Of a stretch of 64,000 nucleotides of DNA, positions 36,772 to 51,376 are shown piece by piece; position 1 is the stretch's first letter; each line of letters begins with the position of its first letter. This DNA comes from Parasitella parasitica (taxonomy: Eukaryota > Mucoromycota > Mucoromycetes > Mucorales > Mucoraceae), in contig MU619237.1 in assembly GCA_025201805.1 (NCBI GenBank), forward strand, positions 514,810 through 578,809, read 5' to 3'. The notes under the pieces are model-generated. The model saw only the letters and a program-made list of their open reading frames with translations, did not search any database and was not told the DNA's origin. A program made the position numbers and the translations under genes.

Positions 36772-38888
36772 CTATCTGGAAATGTTCAGATTGTCCATCT
36801 CCTTTGTTAGCTTGCTTTTAAATCGAGCTTTGATAATTTCTTGGTCTGTCCAGCCATTAAACTCATCTACTGAAGAAACGTCGTCAGACTCTTCATCAGA
36901 ATCGAAAGTATTGGTGTGATCTTCCGTATCGAATTCGTCATCCGAGACATGGCGATGATCATCAATAAAAATGGCAAAGACTTCATCGTGTAATCCATCT
37001 ACTGACGATAAAGACGAGGATTCGCTCGAATGTTTCTTTTGCTGCAATGGTGGCGAGGATGATCGACTCTGGTTAACTGATGAACCAGAGGTTTTTCTTG
37101 GATGGTTTTTAAGACTGATATTAGTGCTGCTCCCGTTCAGAGTAGTCATAGACAGCCCTTGATGTCCATTGGAATGCTTAGGCGTCGTGGGCGTACTTTT
37201 CTGTGCGCCTCTATTAGATTCCACTATAGCAAAAGACTTTTGTCTCTGTCTCTTATTCCAATGCAAACATTTTGATAGTGAATTGAACCAGTCAGTAGCT
37301 TGATCCTGCTTACACACAGTCGGGAACGAGTACTTTGAAGCATTGACCTTGATATGATCTCCTTCTACAGTGCGCAGAGCCGTTGAATTAATCTTGTTAT
37401 TTCTTTTCGTGTCTATTAGATATACGCGACTTACGTTTTAACTCAATCCTTCCTCGTCCATCAAAACTAGCCCAGGCGGTAGTCCGGGAATTAAATGGTA
37501 CGCAAATACGCAGCTCCATGGAATCAGGCACTAAAGTGGGTCTGAATGAAAGGGTGTGTGGACATATCGGTGTGATTAGTGTAGCGCGTATTTCCGGGTG
37601 TGTTAAAGAGCCATTTGCAGACAACTAAAGCATATGCATACAAGATTAAGCTATCGTGTCACCATCGGTATATACTTGTACACTTACGGAATATGCTGTA
37701 CTACCCGTAGGCGTGGATATGGCTAGCCCATCTGCTTGGACTGTAGTCAAATGTTTGTTGTCTCCAAATAACTCTAATAAGCTCATGTATGGGCTTGGCC
37801 CTCTATCAATGACCAAGTCATTTATTACTTGATATTTCTCCACAGGTACTGTTGTAAAGCAGGGTATTTGTCTCTTCTCTGCAAATTCATCCTCGGTCTC
37901 GTCTAGTTCTTCTTCTGTTCCATAGTCCTCCCCATCTACTTCGCCAAACTTTTTAAGGTGTTTCTTTTGTTGTTTTGCTGTACACCAATCTCCAATTTTG
38001 ATTTTTCCAGTAATGGGATTACGTGAAACATTGCGCAGGTTGACAGACTTCTTTTGATCCTCACTTTGATACTCTCTTCTGTATACTGTGCAGGTTAATC
38101 TCCCTCTTAAATTAACTCTCATGCCACTGTCCATCACTTTTGTGAGATACATGTCGAATTTCTCAAAATCAAATGGAGTAAGAAATCCCAGTGATCCTAG
38201 ATGGAAAGGAATGACAGGTGGGACATAGGTTTGAAATAGCCATGATGCAAACAATACAGTGCCATCACCGCCGAGCTATTGGCATAAACATTTGATTTAG
38301 ATTGATTACCTTTTTATATACTTGTAATGTCCTCTATATATAAATGATATGCAACTTACGGTGACGATGAAATCGAACATTTTCGGTTGAATTGCACACA
38401 ACTCAGGGGTCCAAAACTCCAATCTCTCTTCTGCTTCTGGATAATGCTTTAAAATTTTCTGATATTTGAAGCGTCTGGAAGACTTCAGCTTTTCATCGAC
38501 GAATCTGATAAAAAAAAGTTTTAAAAATCGACATTTAAGGAGTTTGGCTTTTTTTCACTAATTACACTTTGACGCCTTGACACGCTTTCGATGTTTTCAT
38601 AAACCAAAGTGCCAATTCTCTTGTTATGCTAATCAAGGAGATATCTCCAGGCTTAGTTATCACCATAACAGTCTTTGGATTGTCCCATTTGACCTTGGTT
38701 TTCCCTAGTTTCCAACTATAGTTGGTATTATACCACAAATGTTATAATACTGGTAACCTACCAATTTTTTTAGATACCTCACGTACTACTTCTGCTGTGT
38801 CTGATAGTCGATCTGTATACGAAGTTTCAAGAGCTAGTTTTGTGGTTTTTAAATTCATAGTTTCCACAGATAGCGGTTGATTTTCCAT
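36772..38888 (-). CDS. NAD(H) kinase
   Basis: Phosphorylates NAD(H) to NADP(H). Six exons (38762-38888, 38566-38704, 38360-38504, 37688-38275, 37435-37624, 36772-37412) give 609 residues in phase. The catalytic GGDGT motif, formed across the exon 3/4 junction region (LGGDGTVLFA, about 138), and the second motif DGLAISTPTGSTAYS (about 320) are both intact. FHLGSLGFLTPF follows the first motif. The C-terminal 200 residues are Ser/Asp-rich and likely disordered, as in fungal Utr1/Yef1-type enzymes. I see no mitochondrial presequence, so a cytosolic role is likely. Confidence 0.92.
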
Positions 38889-39235
38889 TTTGTAGTGATA
38901 GAGACAAGAGAGAGAGAAGGAAAAGGTGGGGAAAACCCTGCAAAATGAGATTGTCCTTTTTAAATAGCGAAGATGTTTGTATGAAAGTGAAGATAAAACA
39001 ATCATACATATCGTTGCACTAGCTTAATTGTAGAGTTTCTTGTGGAGTAATGGTTTACTTTCTTACAGCCTTTGCAATTGCTTTTTCACGCTGACTCTGC
39101 ACCTTTTTTAAATTTTGCAGCAGCCTATCACAACGTAGCAACTATAGTCATCGCAACCATTATATAATCAGGACAAAGAAACAAATTGAATACCAACAGC
39201 AAGGCGTATATACCAAACAGCAGTTTAATAATAAT

Positions 39236-39376
39236 GGCAAACTTATTCATAAAAGATTTATTCATAAAAGATTTGAGCATATATATAAAAGATTTAGTCA
39301 TAAAAGATTTGTCCAAAAGAGATTTGTCCAAAAGAGATTTTTCCATAAAAGATTTAATCATAAGAGATTTTACATA
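39236..39376 (+). repeat. 15-bp minisatellite
   Basis: About nine imperfect tandem copies of a 15-base unit near cataaaagatttgtc. Because the unit is a multiple of three, both strands stay open: the plus strand reads (F/S)IKDL-type repeats and the minus strand KSFM/KSLL repeats. It lies in the 3' flank of the unknown gene at 39434-40281. Confidence 0.85.
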
Positions 39377-39433
39377 GCAGTTGTTATTTCAAAGATGTTC
39401 ACAAAAGAAAGGCAGTTAATTGATAGTATAGAC

Positions 39434-40281
39434 CTAGAAGGGAGCATTTTTGAATGAATGAAATGGTGAATACATGATTTTCCATTCCTCAAAATGATAA
39501 CCATCAATATCGTATGAGTTGGATGACCAAGGAGCGTAGTTAGGCTTATTGCTTGGAAGAGAAGGAAGATGATTTTTGATAATATCAATAACATTATCGT
39601 TGTATCTTGTCTCTTTTTTCCATGGAATATATTTTGCCGCGTTTGCCATCACAGACTTAGATTTGGTTGGTTTACATTGATAGACGATTTTAACGTTACT
39701 AGGCGTAAAAGATGACAATATCACACTTTCAAATATCTGATCCATAAGGCCTTCCGTGTATATACCAGGTTCCAAAATACACAATCCAACAAGACCTAGT
39801 GTTGAACCATCATGATCCACATTTAACTTTAAATCATTCTCTAGCAATTCCAAACTAATGTCAATCTTTCCCTTTACGGTTTTGTCTAAGAATTTTACAT
39901 AATTTCTGAATTGAAGTAGATAGACTTGGTAATTGGGGCTAGAAACTGTAATATCGTGGGTTTGAAGATCTAGACAGAGATCCGTCAACTTGTTCCACCA
40001 AAAATCACTCTCGTTTTCCGTTTGTGATTCAGGAACAGTGTACTTTAATTTCAAAACTTCCAATGCTGGGTATTTTTCTTTGAAACATTGAACTGCAGAG
40101 GCAGGAATCTCGTTGGGCATAGCGACATCAAGCTCTTTTTTATTGCAATCATGCTCTGTTTCTCTGTTGAAGCGGTTGTCTACAAGAACAGAACAGGAAA
40201 AAATCAATGAGTTTTTTTTCTAGGTATATCTGTTTAGTATTTCAAATTACCAGTGAGACAAAGGTCTTTTGATTCTGTCAT
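39434..40281 (-). CDS. Unknown protein, 258 residues
   Basis: Two exons (40251-40281, 39434-40179) joined by a clear GT-AG intron give 258 residues from MTESKDLCLTD. The protein is mildly acidic, with regular alpha/beta character and sequences such as LEVLKLKYTVPE and DLQTHDITVSS. No signal peptide, membrane segment or known motif was noticed. The small first exon and short intron suggest a real expressed gene. Upstream, tatatatataaa at about 40333-40345 could be a TATA box. I do not recognise the family. Confidence 0.65.
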
Positions 40282-40756
40282 TGTTGTCTTTTGATAAATT
40301 TAACGTGTGTTGCTTCGAACAAATCCAACACCCTTATATATATATAAATTACCAGCTCATTAACCGGCATTGTGCTCAATCAACCCATGGCCTTAAATAT
40401 AGAATATAGACAAGTTTGTATCTTGTGACAAGAAGGAATATGCTCAATGTGTACTGTACTCATTGATAATCCTATGTAAATTAAAATTAGAAATACTTGT
40501 ACAATGAACCATATAGTGTCCAGCAGCGCAGATATACAATGTCGTTGGCATCAGGACATAGTTATATTTACACAGGAGTCGTTTTTAAGCCAAAAGATGC
40601 TAAACAAAGGAAGCTGAGTAATTAATTACAATGCACTTTTGCGTAAATGGTCCCACTGTACAAAAATCGCAATTCAGACTATAGGTGATGTATCAGTTTC
40701 ACAAAAATGGATGCCAAGACCAAGAGCTACGTTTTATTATGTTTTCGCAAGAGAAA
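40282..40756. other. Intergenic region
   Basis: Upstream of the unknown gene and downstream of the nicotianamine-synthase-like gene. No further gene seen. Confidence 0.5.
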
Positions 40757-41662
40757 TCAACGCTTTTTTGCAATCAAAACCGAATTTACTACATCATTGA
40801 ACGGATGCAAGACAACAACAGTTTCAAATCCGCAAGCGTTCACCTGCCATGGTTCGATAGAAGGGTACAATAATTTTCGCAAAGAGTGAGCACTGCGGAC
40901 CATCAGATGTGACCCTGATCTCATGCTATTTCCGATTTGAGCCAGATAATCCATTTTTTCTTGTAGATCTCGACCGACGAGTGCTCCCAGCACGACTAGA
41001 TCCGCATGATTAGCAGAATAATCGGCAGCGTCCATTATGTGCTGCTTGAATCCATTGGCAATACCAAGTTTTTGTAAGAGCGCATTAGACACAATTATTG
41101 ATTCTTCATCCCTATCAATATTATATATCATCACTTGAGCGTCGGGGAAAGTTGAGGTCAATTCCTGGTACATCAAAATAGGCGATAATGGAAGGGGGCC
41201 ACTACCGATAAACACAATGTTGTCCAATGTAGCATCTACACCATGAAGAGCAGAAATTTCGAGCTTGACCAAATCGACATAGTTTTGATAATACACAAAT
41301 TTTGATAACTTGGGATGCTGGTCCCTGCACAGCTTATTTGCCCAGCCAAGTTCTAGAAAGTATTCGCCTTGAGAAGCCATGGCGCGCAAAGTTGGAGTTA
41401 TTGTGACAATATGGCTGTCTCTGAGAACAGCCTTGACAGTCTCGTTATCATATTGAAAGGTACAGATAGTTACCAGTTTTGTAAAGAGAGAATTGACATG
41501 ATCACCCGGTATCAAACAGTCAAAGTTGCTCAATTGATGATGGATGTGGCATATTTCATTTATCAAGGAAGAAACACTACTACTTGTCATTTTTTGAGCT
41601 GCGTGGTCATTGCAAAAAGCTTCAGCTTCAGTAGCAATGGAGCATGACGAATGATGGACCAT
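40757..41662 (-). CDS. Nicotianamine synthase-like enzyme
   Basis: A single intronless frame of 301 residues. Nicotianamine synthase joins aminocarboxypropyl groups from S-adenosyl-methionine to make a metal chelator. The family's SAM-binding core is visible: VFIGSGPLPLSPILM (about 150-164), then YNIDRDEESI (about 180-189) and DAADY (about 211), then VVLGALVG. An N-terminal helical domain precedes it, as in plant and archaeal members. The C-terminal half keeps LMVRSAHSLRKLLYP. No signal peptide is seen, so it is cytosolic. A TATA box lies at about 41713-41722. It is intronless among intron-bearing neighbours, which fits transfer or retroposition but does not prove it. The product chemistry (nicotianamine or a related opine metallophore) is not settled by sequence. 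Confidence 0.85.
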   Translation of the reverse strand: MVHHSSCSIATEAEAFCNDHAAQKMTSSSVSSLINEICHIHHQLSNFDCLIPGDHVNSLFTKLVTICTFQYDNETVKAVLRDSHIVTITPTLRAMASQGEYFLELGWANKLCRDQHPKLSKFVYYQNYVDLVKLEISALHGVDATLDNIVFIGSGPLPLSPILMYQELTSTFPDAQVMIYNIDRDEESIIVSNALLQKLGIANGFKQHIMDAADYSANHADLVVLGALVGRDLQEKMDYLAQIGNSMRSGSHLMVRSAHSLRKLLYPSIEPWQVNACGFETVVVLHPFNDVVNSVLIAKKR

Positions 41663-41711
41663 AATAATCTACTGATGTAGGGTAAAGAGAGATATCTACA
41701 TCTACCTTATC

Positions 41712-41722
41712 TTTTTATATAA
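41712..41722 (-). promoter_or_regulatory. Possible TATA box of the nicotianamine-synthase-like gene
   Basis: Minus strand ttatataaaaa, about 50-60 nt before the ATG at 41662. Confidence 0.45.
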
Positions 41723-41909
41723 GCAGACAAAACGGACAGGAACCCGTTAACTATTTATTTTCAGAAAGAGACACAACGTCCTCTGATCCACTTGGTGTTA
41801 CAACCATGTAAACAGTTAAAATTTCTGCTCCATTCAGTGTCACTCTTGTATGTAAAATTTTTGATAGCTATGAAAAGGGGAGTGAACGGTATACTATAGA
41901 TGCTATATG

Positions 41910-43802
<1,893 letters not shown>

Positions 43803-44150
43803 CTGTTTTCAGGGGGGTTTTTTTTTTCATTTGTTCATTTTGCCTCTTTACCTCGCTCGTCTTGTTCCTCGGAGCGAATATTACTGCCACCAAGGGCAGT
43901 TGCTATTAGACCTGAAAAGAATCGAATTTTTGTAAGGCTAAACTATGACTATGATGTAGAACAAATATTTGAATATTTGCTCTCTTTTTGAACAATTTTC
44001 TTTCTGTAAAAAACACACAAGTTGAAGTAATCAGTGGGTTATCAACTTTTTTTGATTGGAAATAATCGGTTATTCAATACTTGCAAGAGGATGATGAGAG
44101 AGAGAAGAAATAGGGGTCCCCATCACTTTTATTTCTCAACAACTATCAAA
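43803..44150. other. Divergent promoter region, kinase/ATP10
   Basis: About 350 nt between divergent genes. It probably also holds the missing first exon of the kinase. A T-run lies at 43817-43828. Confidence 0.5.
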
Positions 44151-45166
44151 ATGTTGAAAACTAGCAAGCTATTATCATCATCACAGAGGTCATTCATCAG
44201 CAGGCAAACTATATCTGCAATTTCTAGTCAAAAGAGATATCTGGCAACTGAGCAGAAACCACCACCATTACCACAGCAATCAACACCTGAAAAATATGGT
44301 CAATTCCGTAGTCCTCCAACGTCCTTGGGTGTCAATGATCCTCCCGTAGTTGACCACAACAATTGGCTGCAAAGAAATAAACAAAAGCTTCGAGACTTTG
44401 TTGATTACGAGAAGGCATTCGCTGCTCATGCAGCTGAACGTAGATATTTGTAAGTTTTGCGAATGTATGTTTTGAAAGCATGATTTTTAAAGGATTTTAT
44501 CAGAGTTGAAGAGGCTACAAGGTCATATTTTGCTGATGTTCATGGTAATAACAGATACTGCATAAATAATATATATATATATATGTATACATATATATTT
44601 TTAATAACTAGATGACTTTAGAAATGCGTCAACATGGTGGCAAAATGTATTTCGCCAGCTCTCAACTGCTAAAGCCTGAAAAGGCAGGGTACATGCCAAA
44701 TTTCGAAGCACAAGATTTATCACGCCAGAAGATCAACACCACCGAGAAGCTGCTTGGAAAGATCACACTGATGACATTTGTATACGCCAAGTTTGGCGAG
44801 CCTCATGTCAATACATTTATACAGCCGTTTTTAGAGAAATTCAAGGACCACAAGGACATCCAAGTAGTGGAAGTCAACGTACAGGAAAACATGTTGAAGC
44901 AGTTGCTCTTAAAAGCATTTATCCCCAGCATCCGCAAAAATCTGCCTATCGAACGCAAAGACAATTACTGCTTAATCTTGAAGGACATTAGTAGAACTAG
45001 AAAATGTCTGGACATGACAAACCAATATATCGGATATTCGTTCCTAGTAGATGAAAATTGCAAAATTCGATGGACAGCGCATGGAGAAGCAACGTCTGAA
45101 GAAGTCGGCAACATGTTGGCAATGACGGATTATTTGTACGATAAAAAACTCGCTAGTGAACAATAA
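44151..45166 (+). CDS. ATP10: Mitochondrial ATP synthase assembly factor Atp10
   Basis: Needed to assemble the Fo part of mitochondrial ATP synthase (subunit 6). Exons 44151-44449, 44504-44537 and 44612-45166 give 295 residues. The basic, Ser-rich N-terminus (MLKTSKLLSSSQRSFIS) is a mitochondrial presequence. The conserved Atp10 core is seen at MRQHGGKMYFASSQLL, GYMPNFEAQDLS, and GYSFLVDENCKIRWTAHGEA near the C-terminus. The second intron uses the donor gttcat, the only one that keeps phase and the family's YFADM.LEMR junction; the stronger gtaata site 7 nt on breaks the frame. An (AT)n tract at 44571-44600 lies in that intron. Confidence 0.88.
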
Positions 45167-45186
45167 AAAAAATTTGCAGACGAGGG

Positions 45187-47930
45187 TTATTTTTTATTTA
45201 AATGATCTATTTTTTGAACAAGATCCATTATTTGGCTTTTATACATTTCTTTGACATCTTGGAGATCTGCTTTCAGTTCCTCAACCTCTTCGGCTTTTTC
45301 ACCCAACAGTTCCAACAACGTTTGGTATCGGTCATTCAATTGTTGGAGCTGCTCTTCCAGATGAGTCGTTTTCTTTGCTTGTTTTCGCAATTGCTCCATT
45401 TCCTGTGTCATGCTTAACACCTCCTCTGATAGTTCTTCCCGGGATTGCGACGAACTTAATAGCTGCGTTTGATAAAAGCTTAGTTGATTCTCTAATTGAC
45501 GGATATTGGCTTGAAGCCTCTCGACTAGAATGGAAGAAACAACTGCAGGTGTTGTCGAGCTGCTGTCAAAACTCGATCTCGAGCTGATACTTGGCGTACG
45601 CACATGTTTGGTTTTATTGATGGGAATGTCTTCGTTTTCATGGTCTAATGTGGGAGTGGAGGATGCTGACGAAGCTGCTGCTTTGAGCTTAATTTCAAAC
45701 TGTTTCCTTTCTTCATTCAATCTTTCTTTCATTAAACGTTGGTATTGATTCTTCAGCCCCTCCTGATCTCTGGCCTCTTTATCACTTGACTCTTGTTTTT
45801 CCTTGACAAAGATTTGAATGCGCTCCTCCAAATCCCTCTTAACCACACTGTCAGCTTCTATCTGCGCTTCTAGAGTGTTCATTTGTGAGCGACGTTTGTC
45901 CAATTCGAATTCTGCTTGTTCGCATTTCTCATTCAATGCCTTCAAATCTTCTCGCAACTTTTCACTCTTGTCAAAAACCCGCTGACGCTCATCCTCTGCC
46001 GCCTGCATGCGAATAATCATGCTACAATGAATCGTATCAGTTTGGTTAAATGCGCATATCTGCGTACAAACCTCTGCTCAGCCTGATCTCTGGTTTTGAT
46101 GGCCGTTGCATGTTGGCTTTGTAACTCTTCGATTTGGCGCAGTAAAGGAGCAGTTGCTTCATCCACACTGGCAGTGATATCATCCACTCGGTTGTCAGAT
46201 TGTTGCAATTTCGTCTGCATGCTGGCCAGTTCCTGCCTTAACCCATCTTCCCGGAGACCTGCTTGTTCCTCCACTGTTTGAAGAGTAATTTGGAGCTCCC
46301 TAATCTCTTTTCTCAGCTTGTTCTCCAGTGATTCAGCGCTTTCTTTCAGTTTAGTCAATTCTTTGTGCAATCTATCGTTTGCTTTGATTTCTTTTTCCAG
46401 GGCAGCAGCATTGACCTGCTCTGCTTCTAATTTTGCCTTGTTACGCTCTTCTTCCATGGTATCTTGCGTCTTTTTAAGCGATGCCTCTGTCTCTGCCAGT
46501 TTCTTTTGATTCACTAATTTTTCTGACTCGAGTTTGTTGATGTGCTTTGTTTGTTGTTCTGTCAAATCCTGCAGCAACTTGACAGAGTCCTGCAGCCGTT
46601 TTTCATTTTCTGTCTGTTTGGTTCCCTTTTGAGATGCTTGCGACAGATCTGCTGTTGCTTTTTCCAGCTTTTTGCTTAATTCGGCAAAGTTCTTGTCGGT
46701 CTCTGCCTTTTCTAGTCGCAACTTTTTGATTGTGGTCGAGTGTTTGAGCTCTACTTTTGAAAGCTTCTCTCCTTCATGTAGCAAGCCCTGGATTTTCTCA
46801 TCTTTCGCAGCCATCTGTTTTTTGAGATCGTCTAGTGTCGCTTCCAGCCGCTTGACATTTTTTTGAAGAGCTGCAGGTGATCCAGCCTGAGAATTTTCCC
46901 CTTCGCTTTGCTTGATTTTAGCATCCAATTGATCTATTTTGGATTGCAGGCAATTCTCTTTTTTCTCTGCATTTTCTTGCAATTGCTGCATCTGATCATG
47001 GAGTTTCGTTATATTTTCCATTGCTTGTATTAGTTGGTTTTCTCGCTGTTCAAGGATCCGATCCTTGTCGTCTCTCTCGCTCGATTCAAGCTTGGCTCTC
47101 GCAGATCCAGTCCTTGCATCTGTAATCGTGAGTGTCGTATCCTCGGCAGCTGGAGGCTCTGTCGCTAAATTTTGTTGAGCAATGTCTTTCACTACCGCTA
47201 TTTCTGTTTTTGTAGTTTTGGTATCGTCTTTTGTGCCAATTTTTCGAGTTGATGTCTCTTCATTCTCATTCTGTAACGGATCTTCAAACGAAGCATCTTG
47301 TACCGTCTCTGAAATTGAAGCCTTATTGTCCCCTGAGTCATCAGCAGCTAATTCTGGCTGCTCTCGGTCTATGCTGTTCCTTTTCTCATCGTCTGCGTGT
47401 GTCCTGTTCTTCAATGGCTCCTCTTTCTCTTGTGGCAGTGTTTCTTTATCCTCCACTTCCGTGCCAGCATGGATTTCTAGATTTTTCTCCGTAGGATTCA
47501 GACTGTTTTGAGGAGGCTTGCCAGTACGCTTTGAATTATCTGCAATTACAGCTGCTAATCGGCTCGATAGATCTAAAGTAGAACGAGGTTCGATAGGGTT
47601 TACGGCAGGAGGCTCGGCCTGCTTCTCCACAGCAGCATTTTGTTTTCGAGGCTTTTCAATGGTAGTAACCATACCGCTGATAGGATCAACGTAGGTCTCT
47701 GTTTCCATATCTTTTTTTCCCCCATCATAAACTGTTAATAAAAGACACACGTTTTGCGTATGGCATGAAGGCTTACCTTTAATGTTTGTGGCGGATAGTT
47801 GTTGTTGTTGTTGCTGCGTCGCCGGTTGCTCCAGTAACGAATCAAATGTAGTTTCGACATTTGAGATGGCTTGTTTGAAATAACCTCCCCACCTTGAGGT
47901 AGCGTCATTTGAGCCGAAAAACCCACTCAT
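45187..47930 (-). CDS. SGM1: TMF/Sgm1-type golgin
   Basis: Exons 47777-47930, 46072-47731 and 45187-46021 give 882 residues. It starts MSGFFGSNDATSRWGGYFKQ, the amphipathic N-terminal type found in TMF/Sgm1 golgins. After an acidic, disordered region, almost all of residues 280-882 is coiled coil. GLLHEGEKLSKVELKHSTTI is the family's central motif. The C-terminus (LENQLSFYQTQLLSSSQSRE, then LELLGEKAEEVEELKADLQD) is the TATA-element-modulatory-factor domain, which binds Rab6/Ypt6. It tethers vesicles at the Golgi. The start at 47930 is the first ATG and begins the conserved N-terminus. Confidence 0.9.
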
Positions 47931-48320
47931 AATCAATATGTGTTGTAGCTAGCAAGAAGTAGAAGAGAAACAGAAAGTACATAGCCCGGATGGGATTAAA
48001 AAGCTCCACACAGCCAATAGAAAGGGGCTCTTGTATGTGCATATATACCAGTATGGATAGAGTAAATCTTGCTGGGCAAAAAAGTTATGAGTGCAGTTTT
48101 GTGCCGTCTCAAATGCACAGACTCGTTGTGGCTAGGATTGCTAGATGTATCATCTAAAGCATAACTTCAAAGCGTTTTTTTTTACACGAATATCATTGAG
48201 ATCTGACCCATTTTGCAAACAGGATGTGTTTGATTTTGGTTTACCGCTGCAAAAAGTAAGACGATAAAAGGGCAGGGGCAGTAGGCATTTGAAGCTCTTT
48301 AACCTTTTCGTATATTCCTT
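47931..48320. other. Divergent promoter region, golgin/UMP kinase
   Basis: 390 nt between divergent start codons. gcatatatacc at 48039-48049 could act as a TATA box. No gene. Confidence 0.5.
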
Positions 48321-49349
<1,029 letters not shown>

Positions 49350-49471
49350 CCCTTTCTTTTTGACATTAATCAACATACAGTGAACGCAGCATCAAGTTGC
49401 GGGTTTAGATAAATTAAAAGTGCAGTTTTCTGTGAAATTAAATTGCGATAAAGCGAAAAGGATTTATATGA

Positions 49472-49802
49472 TTATGAGGGTTCTTCATTTCTACACTTTT
49501 CGAATTGATTACATGAGTGTTGTGTAAAAGCTTTCGCATGTTGAATAGGAACATTGTTACATGCATCTGCAATTCTTGTCTTGAGATCTTCATCATCAGA
49601 AAACGTGCGCCTCTTGGAAAGCCTCATCCAACTCGCTTTTCACCCATTCTTGTTCAGATGGCTGAGCCTCTTGGTATTTCCGCAATGTTGTTAAAGTTTT
49701 TAAATGAAAAGGAACAATTTCTTCAACCCATTTCATAGCATCTTTGCCTTGTTCGTCATAAACTTTTCCTTGTCCTTTTTCGTAGAAAAAGTATGCACTC
49801 AT
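49472..49802 (-). CDS. Small unknown locus: two overlapping frames
   Basis: The upstream frame (49596-49802) encodes 68 residues, MSAYFFYEKGQGKVYDEQGK onward, acidic and helical. The downstream frame (49472-49627), shifted, encodes 51 residues starting MRLSKRRTFSDDEDLKTRIA and containing two Cys near the end (HSCNQFEKC). They overlap by 32 nt. Both look coding. They may be one protein joined by a frameshift, a gene with a sequence error, or two small genes. No intron of normal length joins them. Function unknown. Confidence 0.45.
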
Positions 49803-51376
49803 ATTAGCTTTGGAATAGTGATAGAAAGATTAATTTTGCAGTTTATCTCTTTTTGTAAGCATCTATCCTACTAGTAAAGTAGCACGTTTAATATAACCCA
49901 AAGGATCCTGCGTAGTTAGGATTTTGCATACTTGAGTAATGTAAGGTGTCAAGCATCTCTTATCGAATGGGTTTCCTCTACCATACAAACAACTTCAACA
50001 GGCCAAAAAACCATTTTTCTTTTGGAGAACTAAATTATTATGATAGCAGAATGCAGTTTTTATGTATTTATATGCGGCTAGTACCAGATATTAATGTTAG
50101 AACAAATATATATTGTGGTGGAGGCAGAGTGAAGATAATCATATTGCTAACTGAAACAAAGCGTCCACCAGTAGTACATATTGAAATCAGTCAAGACCAG
50201 CGAAACAAGGAATTATCACGAAAGTACAATGGACAAGCAAGGCAGATAAGGCATACGCTACTCATGATGGTTTATACACACGGAAACCAATATGCATAGT
50301 AACTCTAAGGCCCAATCACTTTCACTTAGGGCGCCAGGAGACTGAAATACGCGTGGCTACTACAAGTATCTTTCGAATACCATACATCTGAATTGAAAGT
50401 AGAAGGAGTTTGTTTATAAGGCGGAATTAAATAAAATCATTTGCAGTGGTAGAAATTTTTTTCGAAAACTTCGTCTGGTACAGTATGCATTACTGAAAAA
50501 GTGATCTAATATATTTGTAACAACTTATTTTTTATTTTCAAAGATCTATGCCAATGCCACCTACCAATCTATATCAGAACTGCTTTCTCCTAAGATATAT
50601 CTGCACTTTTAACATGGAACACTCAGGGCTGGAAGGTAGGAAACAAACTAAATAAATAATCAATAGTTTTTTGAGATTTTTATAGATCTGTCTCAAAGAA
50701 TATATAAAATTACAATGTTTTAATATACGAAATAGATATACAATTAAAACTGGATATATTTATTCGTATATAAAATAAGATGATTCTTCTATACACGACA
50801 TTTGCCTAGACTATTTATACTTTTCAAGTACTGACATCGGTTACATGATTGTGGAATCGAGGCTTAATAAGCTTGCACCAGACAGAACCAATTACCAGCC
50901 ATGTGATGCTAGTACAAGTAATCGTAAACCAGTTAATACCAGAAGGAGACAGGAAGGATAGTGGTCTTGAGAAAGAGTATAATAGCCTTGTGGTATAAAG
51001 GGTTTCTAATAAGTGTAATCACGGTATAATCCTTTGCATAATTGCGAGAGTACCCAAGCTGGATCTCAGGCACAACACCAACCCAGCAACCCACATCGCT
51101 CAGTCTTTACGTCCTGAACACACAACAGAAATTCACGGTTTTTCACTTTCATGTTAAATTACAAGGAATTAATACCTGGTTGGTCAATGGACCTATATGC
51201 CGATTCCATAAATGGTCTACACAGTGCATGGTTTAATAGATACAGTGATGCATACGTGGTGGTTAAGAAAACAAAAAAAGGGTGAATAATGAAAATTCAA
51301 TAGGAATAAGCATTTATATTCATTAAATCAATTGATTTGTGTTGATTTAGGCCAACAAAATCGAAACGATTCAATA
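49803..51376. other. Intergenic region
   Basis: Holds a 117-codon ORF at 49946-50299 (plus) without motif or splice context. AT-rich otherwise. No repeat family recognised. Confidence 0.5.

Noticed and set aside
46096-47511. Plus-strand ORFs inside the golgin gene
   Set aside because: Antisense shadows of the coiled-coil coding sequence.
49946-50299. 117-codon ORF
   Set aside because: No motif, splice site or neighbouring exon supports it.
51040-51110. tRNA-like stretch (gcgagagtacccaagctgga)
   Set aside because: The remaining arms and a T-loop do not form; no cloverleaf can be drawn.
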